From NCBI GenBank assembly GCA_903871435.1, contig CAIQGU010000286.1:1-7157 (forward strand): 7,157 bases of DNA, read 5' to 3'. Numbering within the stretch: the first letter of the stretch is position 1; every line of letters starts with the position of its first letter. The notes under the pieces are model-generated. The model saw nothing but the letters and a program-made list of their open reading frames with translations. It searched no databases and was not told the DNA's origin. Positions 1 through 6,342 of this stretch are shown in pieces. A program made the position numbers and the translations under genes. The DNA comes from an uncultured Burkholderiales bacterium. GTDB taxonomy: Bacteria > Pseudomonadota > Gammaproteobacteria > Burkholderiales > Burkholderiaceae_F.

Positions 1-169
1 CCCCCTGTTCGCAGCCGAGATTGGTCCCGGTGAGGTGGCGCTGTTCCCGCAGGAAATCGGCAAGGTGCGTGCGCGGTTCAACGGTCACGCGCAGCAGTTT
101 GCCGTTGACGGTGATTTCCAGCGCCGCAGCATCGCCCTGTACGGACGGTAGGTTCTCCGGCGGGTTCAC
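1..169 (-). CDS. Molybdenum hydroxylase small subunit, [2Fe-2S] ferredoxin-like (partial, N-terminus only)
   Basis: This is the N-terminal 56 residues of the iron-sulfur subunit of a xanthine dehydrogenase/CO dehydrogenase-type enzyme; the rest lies beyond base 1. The subunit passes electrons from the Mo centre to FAD through two [2Fe-2S] clusters. After about 16 unconserved residues comes ITVNGKLLRVTVEPRTHLAD, the beta-grasp start of plant-type ferredoxin domains. The visible part ends in GTNLGCEQG, the beginning of the GTxxGCxxGxCGxC cluster motif, with Cys53 as the first ligand. The start is a GTG at 169-167 that overlaps the TGA of the FAD subunit gene (GTGA), so translation is probably coupled; no good Shine-Dalgarno sequence is visible. 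Family usual length is about 150-170 residues. Family assignment is secure; the exact start is slightly less so. Confidence 0.9.
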   Translation of the reverse strand, partial: MNPPENLPSVQGDAAALEITVNGKLLRVTVEPRTHLADFLREQRHLTGTNLGCEQG

Positions 170-993
170 GGCGCCACCGCAACTTTCTGCCGCAACTGGG
201 CGGCGGCCCGCTCCAGCGCCACGGCATGGATACGGTATTCGTAGGTATCGCCTTTGATACCGGCAGCCCGCAGCTGCGTGTGGGCATAGTCGGCATCCCA
301 CCGGTCCAGCAGCGGCTCGGCGGCAAATACATGCGGGCGGCCATCGGTGGCGCCAATCAGGCCACGGCACACCGCGCGCGCGGGATCGCTCACAAAACCG
401 GCCAGCGCATCGGCATATTCGCCGGCTTTGCGCTGGACCTTGTAATAACTCCAGCGCGCGCGCTCCGACAGGCGGTCGATACGCACGGCGCTGATCAGTT
501 CGTCATCGCGCAACACGGTTGTGAAAGCGCCCAGCATCCAGTCCACTGCCCGCACCGTGCGCTCGCCGGAAGGACCCAGCACCACGATCTGCGCGTCCAG
601 GAGCGGCATGAGATTCACCCAGTCGGCCGAGGGATCCGCGTGGGCGAGGCTGCCGCCCAGCGTGCCGCGGTTGCGTATGGCCCGATAGGCGATGGCCGAG
701 GCAACAAAGGGCATGAGGCCCTGTGTCGCGTCCTCCACCTTGCGGTCCTCGATGGCGGCATGCGTCGTGGCCGCGCCCAGGGCCACGGCGTCCGCCGTGG
801 CGCTGCAGTGGTTAAGCGCGGCGATGGCGCGAACGTCCACCAGCAGTTCGGGTTGTACCAGGCGCAGGTTCATCATGGGACCCAGGGACTGGCCACCGCC
901 CAGCACCTTGGCCATGCCGCCGCCATCGTGCAAAAGCCCGCAGGCCTGCGCGGCCGATTCGGCGCTTACGTAGCCGTAGCGTGCTGCCTTCAT
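166..993 (-). CDS. Molybdenum hydroxylase FAD-binding (medium) subunit, CoxM/CutM family
   Basis: The 275-residue product is the flavoprotein subunit of the three-part molybdenum hydroxylase, which takes electrons from the [2Fe-2S] subunit and hands them to an acceptor. It is the usual length for the family. The first FAD pyrophosphate-binding loop is LGGGQSLGP at about residues 31-39, followed by a conserved LRLVQPELLVDV stretch. The second is RNRGTLGGSLAHADPSAD at about 108-124, and the C-terminal domain begins near YYKVQRKAGEYA at 183-194. The chosen ATG (993-991) begins MKAARYGYVS, the normal family N-terminus. The open frame continues upstream to 2019, but that part only shadows the large-subunit gene. 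ATG overlaps the large-subunit TGA (ATGA), and its own TGA overlaps the GTG of the small subunit. This ties all three into one translationally coupled unit. Confidence 0.94.
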   Translation of the reverse strand: MKAARYGYVSAESAAQACGLLHDGGGMAKVLGGGQSLGPMMNLRLVQPELLVDVRAIAALNHCSATADAVALGAATTHAAIEDRKVEDATQGLMPFVASAIAYRAIRNRGTLGGSLAHADPSADWVNLMPLLDAQIVVLGPSGERTVRAVDWMLGAFTTVLRDDELISAVRIDRLSERARWSYYKVQRKAGEYADALAGFVSDPARAVCRGLIGATDGRPHVFAAEPLLDRWDADYAHTQLRAAGIKGDTYEYRIHAVALERAAAQLRQKVAVAP

Positions 994-3383
994 GCGGGCA
1001 CCGCCGCTGGCGCTGCTGACCCCGCTGCTGACCGCGCTGCCGACCGCGCTGCCGCCAGCGCAGCGTCGATGGTTCGCGGCGTGATGGGCAGGCAGTCGAT
1101 GCGCACGCCCAGGAGGCGCAAGGCATCGTTGACGGCGCTGGCCACCGCAGCGGTAGAGCCGATGGCGCCGCTCTCGCCGATGCCCTTCTGGCCAAACTCG
1201 GTATAGGGCGCCGGCGTCTCCATGTGTTCGATGCGGATGACGGGAATTTCTCCGGCCCCCGGCAGCAGGTAGTCGGCCAGCGTGGACGCCAGCGGCTGAC
1301 CGTCGGCGCTGAAGGGCATGGCCTCGTACAGCGCCGTGCCTATGCCCTGCGCAGCGCCCCCCACTACCTGTCCGTCCACCACCATGGGATTGATCAGCAC
1401 ACCGCCATCTTCGACGATCACGTAGTCGAGGATCTGCACTGCCCCAAGGTCGGGATCGACGGCGACCACGACGGCATGGCAGGCATAACTGAAGGTTCCG
1501 GTATCGCGCCGCGCCTGGTAGGTGGCGGTCACTTCCAGGCCGCGCGGATCCGCGTCGGCCGGCAGGCGCTGCGGTTGCCGATACCAGACGTGCGCCAGAT
1601 CGCCGATAGACAGTTGCGCGCTGCTGCCAGCAAGCACGCCACGCTCCCAGCGCAGGGCGCCAGCCGCCTCGCCCAGCAGGCCGGCACCTATCGTGGTGAG
1701 CCGTACACGCAATTCCTTGCAGGCCTGACCTACCGCACCACCCGCCATCACGATGGAGCGCGAACCCCAGGTTCCGGTGGAATACGGCGTGTTGGCGGTG
1801 TCGCCCAGCAACACGCGCACGCGCGCGGGATCTATGCCCAGCACGTGGCTGGCGATCTGCGCCAGCGTGGTTTCCATGCTCTGCCCATGCGAATGCACGC
1901 CACAGCGGATCTCGAGGATGCCGTCCGGGGTCAGCCGGATTACCGCAGGTTCCCGGCCCGGCACCATCGGGATACCCCACCCGTGATAGACCGAGGTGCC
2001 GTGCGCGCCCTGCTCGCAAAAGACCGCCAGGCCAAGACCGATGCGCCGGCCATCGGCTTCGCCCCGCGCCTGTCGCGCCCGCACCGCGGCCGCGTCGATG
2101 AGGCGCACGGCCCGGCGCACCGATTCGGGGTAGTCGCCGCTGTCGAAGTGCTTGCCGGTGATGTTGTCATACGGCATTTCATCCGCGGTTACCAGGTTGC
2201 GCAGACGCGCTTCCCAGGGCTCGATGCCGGCCGCCAGGGCCACGTCGTCCATGATGGATTCGATGGCGTAACAGACGCCTGTGCGGGCCACGCCGCGGTA
2301 GGGCAATATGGGCGGCTTGTTGGTCGCTACCGACCAGGTGCGGCAGCGATAGCGCTGCATCTTGTACGGACCCGGCAGGATGCTGGCCACCTGCGCCGCT
2401 TCCAGGCACGCCGAGAACGGGTAGGAGGAATAGGCGCCCGAGTCGACCACCGCCTCGCAGTCGACCCCCAGCAACCTGCCGTCGCGATCGGCGTAGGCGG
2501 TGATGTCGTAATGGTGTTCCCGGCAATTGGCGTTGGCCGTCAGTTGCTCGCGCCGATCCTCGATCCAGCGTACCGGGTGGCCGCAGCGCATGGCCAGCCA
2601 TGCCAGGCACACTTCCTCGGGGAGCAGGATGCCCTTGTAGCCGAAGCCGCCCCCCACATCGGGCGCTATCACCCGGATGTGGCCCTCGTCCATTCCCAGG
2701 CATGCGGCCAGACCCGTGCGGTTGATATGCGGCATCTGTGCCGAGGTGTGGATCACCAGCTGCTCGAGTCTTGCGTCCCAGTGGGCCACCACGCCCCGGC
2801 CTTCCATCGGCGCCATGCTTTGCCGCGCAGTGCGCAGGCGGCGCTGCACGCGTATGGCCGCGCCCGCGCATACGGCGTCGAAATCGCCCGCGGTTCCCAC
2901 GGCGTTTGCCAGGAAAACGTTGTCGCCCCAGTGCTCGTGCACCAGCGGGGCATCGGGGGCACGCGCCTCGAGCATGTCGACGACCACCGGCAACTCGTCA
3001 AAATCGACAAACACCTGCGCAGCGATATCTTCGGCCAGCGCACGGGTGTCGGCCACGCACATGGCGATCATTTCGCCCACCATGCGGACCTTGGCCCCAG
3101 CCAGCGCCGGCTGTTCGGAGCTCTTGAATCCGGGCAGTCCTGAATCGGCGATGATGGGCCGCACGCCGGCGAGGTCGGCCAGCACGTACACATCGGCTTC
3201 GTGCCCCGGGGGTTTTTCGACGCCGCGTATGCGCGCATGCGCAAGCGGGCTGCGCGCGAAGGCCACGTCGCGCATGCCCACCAACTGGATGTTGCCAACA
3301 TACTGCCCGCGTCCGCGCAGGAAGCGATCGTCTTCCTTGCGTGCCAGCGAGGCGCCGATCCCGGTATGGGGATGCTGCTGCAT
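990..3383 (-). CDS. Molybdenum hydroxylase large subunit, molybdopterin cytosine dinucleotide-binding (XDH/CoxL superfamily, not CO-specific)
   Basis: The 797-residue product is the catalytic subunit, of normal family length, expected to hydroxylate a substrate carbon with water-derived oxygen at a Mo cofactor in the cytoplasm. Visible motifs are LARKEDDRFLRGRGQYV near residues 13-29 (small N-terminal aldehyde oxidase/xanthine dehydrogenase domain), GGGFGYK at 244-250, PYRGVAR at 361-367, HSHGQSMETT at 497-506 (cofactor-binding Gln), GTWGSRS at 537-543, and GQKGIGESGAIG at 731-742 with the likely catalytic base Glu737. True CO dehydrogenases carry AYxCSFR in place of PYRGVAR and use its Cys to hold Cu. 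That Cys is absent here, so CO oxidation is unlikely and the substrate is unknown. The last 20 residues are a low-complexity Ala/Arg/Ser tail made by a 12-bp tandem repeat. The start ATG lies 13 bases after the amidohydrolase stop, with a weak GGCGGG ribosome site. Confidence 0.93.
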   Translation of the reverse strand: MQQHPHTGIGASLARKEDDRFLRGRGQYVGNIQLVGMRDVAFARSPLAHARIRGVEKPPGHEADVYVLADLAGVRPIIADSGLPGFKSSEQPALAGAKVRMVGEMIAMCVADTRALAEDIAAQVFVDFDELPVVVDMLEARAPDAPLVHEHWGDNVFLANAVGTAGDFDAVCAGAAIRVQRRLRTARQSMAPMEGRGVVAHWDARLEQLVIHTSAQMPHINRTGLAACLGMDEGHIRVIAPDVGGGFGYKGILLPEEVCLAWLAMRCGHPVRWIEDRREQLTANANCREHHYDITAYADRDGRLLGVDCEAVVDSGAYSSYPFSACLEAAQVASILPGPYKMQRYRCRTWSVATNKPPILPYRGVARTGVCYAIESIMDDVALAAGIEPWEARLRNLVTADEMPYDNITGKHFDSGDYPESVRRAVRLIDAAAVRARQARGEADGRRIGLGLAVFCEQGAHGTSVYHGWGIPMVPGREPAVIRLTPDGILEIRCGVHSHGQSMETTLAQIASHVLGIDPARVRVLLGDTANTPYSTGTWGSRSIVMAGGAVGQACKELRVRLTTIGAGLLGEAAGALRWERGVLAGSSAQLSIGDLAHVWYRQPQRLPADADPRGLEVTATYQARRDTGTFSYACHAVVVAVDPDLGAVQILDYVIVEDGGVLINPMVVDGQVVGGAAQGIGTALYEAMPFSADGQPLASTLADYLLPGAGEIPVIRIEHMETPAPYTEFGQKGIGESGAIGSTAAVASAVNDALRLLGVRIDCLPITPRTIDAALAAARSAARSAAGSAAPAAVPA
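1005..1052 (-). repeat. 12-bp tandem repeat, about four copies, in the 3' end of the large-subunit gene
   Basis: Read on the minus strand, four consecutive 12-base units occur: GCAGCGCGGTCG, GCAGCGCGGTCA, GCAGCGGGGTCA and GCAGCGCCAGCG. They encode A-A-R-S, A-A-R-S, A-A-G-S and A-A-P-A (residues 778-793). Units 1 to 3 differ from their neighbour by one base and the last has diverged further. The array ends about 12 bases before the ATGA junction with the FAD subunit. Because the unit is a multiple of three, gain or loss of copies would keep the frame. Confidence 0.8.
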
Positions 3384-3396
3384 GCCGGGGCCCGCC

Positions 3397-4653
3397 TCAG
3401 GCCGCCAGCAACTGCGGCAGGATGACGGACGTGGCGTCGAAGCGTTCGCCGGCGCGCAGGCAGAAAACCGGCCGCAACATGCGCTGCGCCGCGATGCGCG
3501 TGCCCTCGTTGTCGCTCAACCACCAGCTTCCGCGTTCGTCGGCCAGCACCGTGACATCGGCGACGCCACCGACCCGCAGAGCGCCCAGCGTGCTTTCCAT
3601 GCCGATCATGCGCGCAGCGTTCGTGGTGACCATGGGAACCACCTGCTCCAGGCTCAGGCCCAGCGCCAGCATGCTGGTCATGGCCGACACCAGGCTAAAG
3701 CGCGTCCGCCCGGCAAACATGTGCTCGGGATCCGGATGCGAGGCTGGACTGCCCGGCGGCGGCGGCACGGGCGTGTTGTAGCCGTGCATGTCGGCGCCCA
3801 GCGTGTCGGGAACGATACCGGCATCGAGCACCACGCGCGCCACACGGAAGCTGAAATGCGATCCGTGGCCAACATCGATCTTCAGCCCCCGGGCCAGCGC
3901 TTCGCGCACCAGTGGATGGAGCCGGCCCGCCGCGCTGACAAAGCCGCCCGGATGCCGCGAAAACGGGTGGGCGAGCACATCGCCGGGCTTGAGCAGGTCG
4001 ACGACCTGCGCAAGGATGCTGTCGGCGTCAACGGCCAGACCGCCCTTCTCGGGCAGGGGCCAGAGCTGGCCGAAGTGGATGTACACCGGCAGCCCGGTGC
4101 GCTGGCCTATCTGCGCGGCTGATTGCATCACCGCGATGCCCCACCGGGCAAAGCCGCCCAGTTCAGCGTGTGCCTTGATTCCCTTGACGATGTCGCGGTT
4201 GGCATCGGCCACGCGCACGGTTGCGTCCACGTCGACACATTCGGGGCGGTAGAGCTCCGGGTAGTAGTGACCCTCAAGGCCGCCCACCAGATACGCCGAG
4301 AGAAACGCGAAAGTTCTGGTCCGCGCCGGTTCGGCGATGAACGCGCGGAAACCCGGCAGCGTCATGCAGCTGGGGCCGCCCTGATCGACCAGTGTCGTTA
4401 CGCCGGACTGCACTCCGCACAGGTCGGCATTGAGGCCAAAGCGCCCGGTAACGTGCTGGTAAACATGGGCATGCGTGTCGATCAGCCCCGGAAGCACCAG
4501 TTGTCCACTGCAGTCGATGACGCGGGCATCGCCCGGCGGCAGGTCGGGAGCCACGGCAGCAATACGCGGGCCATCGACGAGGACATCGGCGCGCCCGTCC
4601 CAGCCCGAAGCCGGATCGATCACACGCCCGTTGCGCAGGAGCACTTTCGCCAT
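3397..4653 (-). CDS. Amidohydrolase/deacetylase-family metallohydrolase (cog3964-like)
   Basis: The 418-residue product belongs to the metal-dependent amidohydrolase superfamily (TIM barrel within a urease-type beta sandwich). Visible features are the N-terminal VLLRNGRVIDPASG strand, LPGLIDTHAHVY with metal ligands His61 and His63, GIKAH with the likely carboxylated bridging Lys160, YIHFGQ (His193), LAHPFS (His229) and GADMHGYN with the catalytic Asp288. The order and the Lys-bridged binuclear site match the cog3964 group. That group is often annotated as dihydroorotase, but members studied biochemically hydrolyse acetylated alpha-hydroxy acids or N-acyl amino acids, so I do not call it dihydroorotase. 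It is the first gene of the minus-strand operon, 13 bases ahead of the hydroxylase large subunit, which suggests it processes the substrate or product of that enzyme. An in-frame TAA directly precedes the ATG, fixing the start; GGTAG is the only, weak, ribosome site. Confidence 0.88.
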   Translation of the reverse strand: MAKVLLRNGRVIDPASGWDGRADVLVDGPRIAAVAPDLPPGDARVIDCSGQLVLPGLIDTHAHVYQHVTGRFGLNADLCGVQSGVTTLVDQGGPSCMTLPGFRAFIAEPARTRTFAFLSAYLVGGLEGHYYPELYRPECVDVDATVRVADANRDIVKGIKAHAELGGFARWGIAVMQSAAQIGQRTGLPVYIHFGQLWPLPEKGGLAVDADSILAQVVDLLKPGDVLAHPFSRHPGGFVSAAGRLHPLVREALARGLKIDVGHGSHFSFRVARVVLDAGIVPDTLGADMHGYNTPVPPPPGSPASHPDPEHMFAGRTRFSLVSAMTSMLALGLSLEQVVPMVTTNAARMIGMESTLGALRVGGVADVTVLADERGSWWLSDNEGTRIAAQRMLRPVFCLRAGERFDATSVILPQLLAA

Positions 4654-4725
4654 TTATGCACTACCGTTGAACAAGTATCCCCCTTCAGGGTGCAAGAGGC
4701 GTGCCACAACCGGGTAAGTGCCAGG

Positions 4726-4737
4726 GCGGCCGGCCGC
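4726..4737. repeat. 12-bp perfect palindrome, possible regulatory site
   Basis: GCGGCCGGCCGC is self-complementary over 12 bases and lies 73 bases upstream of the amidohydrolase start. In DNA of this base composition a GC-only palindrome can arise by chance, so a functional role is only a possibility. Confidence 0.25.
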
Positions 4738-4824
4738 ACGCCTGAACGCGGCCAGCCCCAAGGAGATTGCGAGGGCGGCGTGCACCGAATTGCCCCTGGC
4801 TACGCCCGCCATGCCCCAATGAAG

Positions 4825-4837
4825 GGGATCGAATCCC
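4825..4837. repeat. Short inverted repeat GGGAT-CGA-ATCCC
   Basis: Five-base perfect arms surround a three-base centre, eight bases to the left of the larger inverted repeat at 4845-4877. It could be an accessory half of an operator array or could be chance. Confidence 0.3.
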
Positions 4838-4842
4838 GATAA

Positions 4843-4872
4843 TTGTGCAAAGCGGGGTGTACCCCGTATTTT
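4843..4872 (+). promoter_or_regulatory. Weak sigma70-like promoter candidate for the marR unit
   Basis: TTGTGC (4843-4848) and TATTTT (4867-4872) are separated by 18 bases, matching the -35 and -10 consensus at 3 of 6 and 4 of 6 positions. The palindrome CGGGGTGTACCCCG fills the spacer, a position where a bound repressor would block polymerase. The predicted leader to the marR ATG would be about 170 bases, which is long. This is a tentative reading. Confidence 0.25.
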
Positions 4873-4877
4873 TGCAC
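4845..4877. promoter_or_regulatory. Nested inverted repeat, candidate MarR operator
   Basis: The outer arms are GTGCAAA (4845-4851) and TTTGCAC (4871-4877), perfectly complementary over seven bases. Between them lies a second inverted repeat, CGGGGT (4853-4858) and ACCCCG (4861-4866), with a two-base centre GT. The two dyads share almost the same axis, with centres at 4861 and 4859.5. A dyad in a divergent promoter region next to a marR gene is the usual layout for an autoregulatory operator. Binding by this MarR protein is inference. Confidence 0.5.
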
Positions 4878-4892
4878 GACTGGCAATTTCGT

Positions 4893-4910
4893 CCTGGGCC
4901 ACCGACCAGG
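4893..4910. repeat. Inverted repeat CCTGG-N8-CCAGG
   Basis: Five-base perfect arms at 4893-4897 and 4906-4910 face each other across eight bases, followed by a TGTACA palindrome at 4915-4920. Either could be part of the regulatory region; the arms are short enough to be chance. Confidence 0.25.
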
Positions 4911-5002
4911 CAACTGTACAAGCCGGGAACATTTCTTGCATCATTGCTGGAGGGCGCGCGGCCCGAACCGCCACCCGGCAGCATGGCTGCCACGTGTGCG
5001 AT

Positions 5003-5020
5003 ATCCGGCCGCAGCCGGAT
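5003..5020 (+). promoter_or_regulatory. Hairpin or operator ATCCGGC-CGCA-GCCGGAT upstream of marR
   Basis: Seven-base perfect arms flank a four-base loop, ending 29 bases before the marR ATG. It could be a second operator at which MarR limits its own expression, or a stem in the 5' untranslated RNA. No U-tract follows (the next bases are TTACCC), so it does not look like an intrinsic terminator. Confidence 0.4.
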
Positions 5021-5049
5021 TTACCCTTGAATGCCTGCCAATATCCATC

Positions 5050-5556
5050 ATGCTCTCAGTGTCTGAGGTCAAGCAGCAACTCAAAAGCGCCGAGGCGCGC
5101 TCGCCCCTGCTGGTACGGCCGGGTTTTCTCATCCGCCGCCTCCACCAGCTTCACGGCTCGCTGTTTCTGGAAGAGACGCGCGATTTTGGCATCACGCCCG
5201 TGCAGTACAGCCTGATGACCGCGCTCGCCGAGCGTGGCGAGCTCGACCAGAACAGCCTGGCGCTTGAAATAGGCCTCGAGCGTACCAGCGTGGCCGAAGT
5301 GGTGCCGCGCCTGCAGGAGCGCGGCCTGCTCGAGCGCCGCCCCAGCCGATCCGATGGCCGCGTCAAGCTCGTGCGTCTCACGCGCAAGGGGCGCAACCTG
5401 CTGCGACGCATGGCCCCGGCGGCGCAGCGGGCGCACGAGCGCACCATCGACCGCCTGCCGGCAGCCGAGCGCGATACCTTCCTGCTCCATCTCATCACAC
5501 TAGTGGAAGCCAACAACGACGTGGGCAGCGTGCCTTTTCGCCTGCCCCAACCCTGA
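5050..5556 (+). CDS. MarR-family transcriptional regulator
   Basis: The 168-residue product is a typical-length MarR winged-helix regulator, expected to act as a dimer that releases DNA when a small phenolic or heterocyclic ligand binds. An N-terminal dimerisation helix spans about residues 20-45. The winged HTH follows at about 50-110: GITPVQYSLMTALAE, then QNSLALEIGLERTSVAEVVPRL as the recognition region, then the wing RRPSRSDGRVKLVRLTRKG, which contains the conserved D-x-R (Asp102, Arg104). C-terminal helices follow. The open frame extends upstream to a TTG at 4843, but family homology starts only after the ATG at 5050, and the extension overlaps the candidate operator, so 5050 is preferred. 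An in-frame GTG at 5059 is an alternative. No clear Shine-Dalgarno sequence precedes either. It is divergent to the amidohydrolase-hydroxylase operon and first in the coxG-like/DUF1116 unit, so it is the likely local regulator. Confidence 0.9.
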   Translation: MLSVSEVKQQLKSAEARSPLLVRPGFLIRRLHQLHGSLFLEETRDFGITPVQYSLMTALAERGELDQNSLALEIGLERTSVAEVVPRLQERGLLERRPSRSDGRVKLVRLTRKGRNLLRRMAPAAQRAHERTIDRLPAAERDTFLLHLITLVEANNDVGSVPFRLPQP

Positions 5557-5602
5557 CCCATCACACGGGTCCTTTGCCGCCTGTGCTTGCCGGAACCACC
5601 AC

Positions 5603-6298
5603 GTGGAAATCAACCAAAGTTTTCAGATCCCCTACCCTGCCGACGCGGTGTGGCGCTGCTTTCAGGACAGCGCCGGCATCGTGTCGTGCCTGCCGGGCGC
5701 CAGCCTGAGCGGCCCGCCCGAGGGCGGCAAGCTGCCGCTGGCCATGACCGTGAAGCTGGGCCCCATCGTGGCCAGCTTCGCCGGCGAGGCGCAGATGACG
5801 CTCGATGACGCGCAACGCGCAGGCAGCGTGGCTGGCGGTGGCAGCGACCGCAAGAGCGGCTCGCGCGTCAAGGGCAGCGCGCGCTTTCTCCTGCATGAGG
5901 TCGACGGCGGTCACACGCGCGTGGATATTGCCGTCGAGTACACCATTGCCGGCAGCCTGGCGCAGTTCTCCCGGGGCGGCATCATCCAGGAACTGGCCGA
6001 GCGCCTTACGCTGGCCTTCCGCGACAATCTCAAGGCGCGGCTCGAAACGGACCAGCGCGCTGGCGCGCCGGTGGCCGCTGCACCGGCGGTTGCCGCCGAG
6101 GCTGCGGTCCAGGGTGCCGTCAACGAGGCGGTCATCGATCCCGTAAACCAGGCTGTCGACCATGCTGCGCAAGCCGCTGCAACGCCTGTTGCGGTGGCGC
6201 CTGCGGCGCCCGCCCCAGCGCTCGATCTGGGCGGCTTGTTCTGGGCCATGCTGATGCGCCGGCTGCGCAGCTGGTTCGGCTTATCGAAGCAACCCTGA
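5603..6298 (+). CDS. CoxG-family SRPBCC protein with C-terminal membrane-association tail
   Basis: The 231-residue product starts at a GTG 46 bases after the marR stop; MEINQSFQIPYPADAVWRCF is the normal beginning of the CoxG (CO dehydrogenase subunit G) SRPBCC fold. Residues 1-148 form the START-like ligand-binding domain, with CLPGASL near 29-35, KLGPIVASFAGEA near 51-63, and GSARFLLHEVDGGHTRVDIAVEYT near 91-114. An Ala/Pro/Val-rich linker covers about 152-206. The tail LDLGGLFWAMLMRRLRSWFGL (207-227) is hydrophobic with basic residues and looks like an amphipathic membrane anchor. CoxG proteins tether molybdenum hydroxylases to the membrane and, in mycobacteria, have been reported to carry quinone to the enzyme. 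Here the partner is probably the enzyme encoded on the opposite strand (inference). The gene is co-directional with marR and DUF1116. Confidence 0.88.
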   Translation: MEINQSFQIPYPADAVWRCFQDSAGIVSCLPGASLSGPPEGGKLPLAMTVKLGPIVASFAGEAQMTLDDAQRAGSVAGGGSDRKSGSRVKGSARFLLHEVDGGHTRVDIAVEYTIAGSLAQFSRGGIIQELAERLTLAFRDNLKARLETDQRAGAPVAAAPAVAAEAAVQGAVNEAVIDPVNQAVDHAAQAAATPVAVAPAAPAPALDLGGLFWAMLMRRLRSWFGLSKQP

Positions 6299-6342
6299 CA
6301 CCCGGCCGGCCCAGCGCCACCGGATGCCAGCGGAACTCACGC

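Larger units (their letters stand above)
4654..5049. promoter_or_regulatory. Divergent intergenic regulatory region between the amidohydrolase operon and the marR operon
   Basis: This 396-bp stretch separates two head-to-head units and must hold both promoters. No convincing gene is seen in it. Open frames cross it (minus-strand 4974-4654 and plus-strand 4843-5049), but they lack ribosome sites and recognisable protein families. It contains the most A/T-rich pocket of the window (about 4838-4890), several inverted repeats listed separately, and five GTGCA/TGCAC occurrences between 4657 and 4877. MarR-family regulators commonly bind palindromes in exactly such divergent regions and repress both directions until a small ligand binds. 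That this one does so is inference. Confidence 0.7.

Noticed and set aside
994..2019. N-terminal extension of the FAD-subunit frame to 2019
   Set aside because: The extension lies wholly inside the large-subunit gene in another frame and reads as low-complexity Arg/Gly-rich sequence; the real start is the ATG at 993.
1224..3143. 639-residue plus-strand open frame antisense to the large-subunit gene
   Set aside because: It is a product of high GC and codon bias; the translation shows no family motif, while the minus strand encodes a complete, well-conserved enzyme.
990..3383. Annotation of the enzyme as carbon monoxide dehydrogenase
   Set aside because: The Cu-binding Cys of the AYxCSFR loop is missing; the loop reads PYRGVAR.
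2677..4122. 481-residue plus-strand frame across the large-subunit and amidohydrolase genes
   Set aside because: It spans two confidently identified minus-strand genes and has no recognisable domain.
4761..4842. AGGAG at 4761-4765 followed by a short GTG frame (4780-4842), possible leader peptide
   Set aside because: The spacing of 14 bases is too long, the 20-residue peptide shows no attenuation-type codon run, and no terminator-like pair follows.
4654..4974. 106-residue minus-strand frame directly upstream of, and in frame with, the amidohydrolase, ending in TAA next to its ATG
   Set aside because: It has no ribosome site, no family I recognise, mixed codon use, and it covers the candidate operators; probably chance.
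5003..5020. Intrinsic terminator
   Set aside because: No run of T follows the stem, and no gene reading in that direction ends just upstream.
4843..5049. 69-residue N-terminal extension of the MarR protein from TTG 4843
   Set aside because: The extension is Cys/His/Pro-rich with no MarR similarity, overlaps the inverted repeats, and would make the protein much longer than the family norm.
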